From Crossaster papposus (lineage: Eukaryota; Echinodermata; Asteroidea; Velatida; Solasteridae): 64,000 bases of DNA. The stretch is taken from assembly GCA_037893245.1 (NCBI GenBank), contig JBAIAA010000507.1, forward strand, positions 806,001 to 870,000, read 5' to 3'. How positions within the stretch are numbered: the first letter of the stretch is position 1; the number at the start of each line of letters is the position of its first letter. Positions 63,243 through 64,000 of this stretch are shown one piece after another. The notes under the pieces are model-generated. The model had not been told where the DNA came from. It saw nothing but the letters and a program-made list of their open reading frames with translations, and ran no database searches. Made by a program: the position numbers and the translations under genes.

Positions 63243-63460
63243 CAGTTCGGGATAGAAAAATCTGCCCTCCGATGATAACAGTGCGGGATAGAAAAATCTG
63301 CCCTCCGATGATAACAGTGCGGGATAGAAAAATCTGCCCTTCGATGATAACAGTGCGGGATAGAAAAATCTGCCCTCCGATGATAACAGTGTGGGATAGA
63401 AAAATTTGCCCTCCGATGATAACAGTTCGGGGTAGAAAAATCTACTCTCCAATGGTAACA
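63243..63460. repeat. 36-bp minisatellite, six units
   Basis: Unit CAGTGCGGGATAGAAAAATC plus TGCCCTCCGATGATAA, starting at 63243 and every 36 bp to 63423. As 36 is divisible by three, both strands stay open through the array (VRDRKICPPMIT on plus, RFFYPALLSSEG on minus). No evidence that it is translated. Confidence 0.95.
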
Positions 63461-63479
63461 GTAGTAGTAAAATTATATC

Positions 63480-64000
63480 AACTGATTGCAGTATAATAAC
63501 ATTTTAAAATAACCTTAAATTCAATTTCATGAAGAAACAAAAAACGTAGAAATGTGCACACAAAAGAAGAAGGGAATCAAAACGATCTAACAAATACTTT
63601 GAGTGCAACTTTTTGCGTAATTCTTGTGGAACTGTAAAAAATTAGATTTTTTTAAAACATGTTATCAACAGAAATTTGTATTTCAAAAAATATGCTGAGT
63701 ACTTTAAAACATGAGAAAATGTATTTGAATTTGTACTGAAGATGCATTGAAATGAAGAAAATAAACGATCAGAGAAATATGTTACAAATGTATGAAAAAT
63801 AAGCGTTCTAATTTGATAAGTGTATTTAAATATATATTCTTTTCTAAAAAGAGCTATATGTTTTAATAAATCTGTTACCTTTTTAAAACTCAATGAGCAA
63901 GAGATAAAATGAGCCTAAAAATCAACAAAAAGACATGATGTTTTAGTAAGCCGGAAAAATATGCTCTCATAATCAAACCTCAAAATTAAAAAAACATGCA
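63480..64000. other. AT-rich end of window, nothing recognised
   Basis: The open frame at 63642-63893 (minus) shows no domain. Confidence 0.5.

Noticed and set aside
63243..63460. CRISPR-like array
   Set aside because: Units are directly contiguous without variable spacers, and the context is clearly eukaryotic.
63171..63496. Repeat-containing proteins on both strands at the 36-bp minisatellite
   Set aside because: A 36-bp unit without stops stays open in several frames; no promoter or splice evidence.

Overview
The window is eukaryotic and looks like an AT-rich invertebrate metazoan genome, probably an invertebrate deuterostome (echinoderm, hemichordate or cephalochordate grade). The reasons are short exons bounded by GT/AG sites in long introns, a CR1/L2-type LINE, tRNA-headed SINEs with LINE-like tails, many small foldback DNA transposons, and an adhesion GPCR together with a P2RX7-type N-terminus. 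The species assignment is inference; no rRNA, mitochondrial or other diagnostic sequence is present. There are no operons, CRISPR arrays or prokaryotic signals.

Main gene. The minus strand from about 49.76 kb down to 12.23 kb carries a whole adhesion G-protein-coupled receptor. I assembled it from 18 coding exons whose splice phases all agree (2061 nt, 686 residues plus stop). In order it has a possible signal peptide, a Pro/Thr/Ser-rich stalk, a GAIN domain with an acidic insert, a GPS motif with the uncommon cleavage triplet His-Asn-Thr, a conserved tethered-agonist segment, seven membrane helices and a short basic C-tail. One stalk exon (41.06-41.22 kb) lies in a tandemly amplified block of about 1.59 kb that carries a second, donor-less copy of that exon at 42.95 kb.

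Left flank (1-12.2 kb). This region is nearly all mobile DNA: two near-identical 263-bp inverted-repeat elements with 8-bp target duplications, two TTAA-type elements with shared ends, a SINE, diverged tandem repeats, and a CR1/L2-like LINE (6.13-9.6 kb, minus strand) with an intact-looking endonuclease but a frameshifted reading frame.

Introns of the receptor. They hold nested transposons. The most notable are a foldback element at 26.42-26.67 kb carrying five perfect TGACGTCA octamers, a SINE at 21.87-22.29 kb interrupted by a 156-bp inverted-repeat element, and a 2.24-kb element at 36.5-38.8 kb with inverted arms of over 500 bp around a broken THAP zinc finger. That last element sits inside yet another inverted-repeat element.

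Right flank (50-64 kb). A 263-bp tandem duplication and a large foldback lie just upstream of receptor exon 1. Then come palindromic elements; two exons of an unknown minus-strand gene broken by a frameshift (56.0-56.9 kb); a two-exon plus-strand gene (58.64-60.04 kb) encoding only the C-terminal, SAM-binding part of a beta-class amino-methyltransferase; the first exon of a P2RX7-intracellular-domain-like gene (61.61-61.84 kb); and two minisatellites (52.6 and 63.2 kb) that share a hairpin core.
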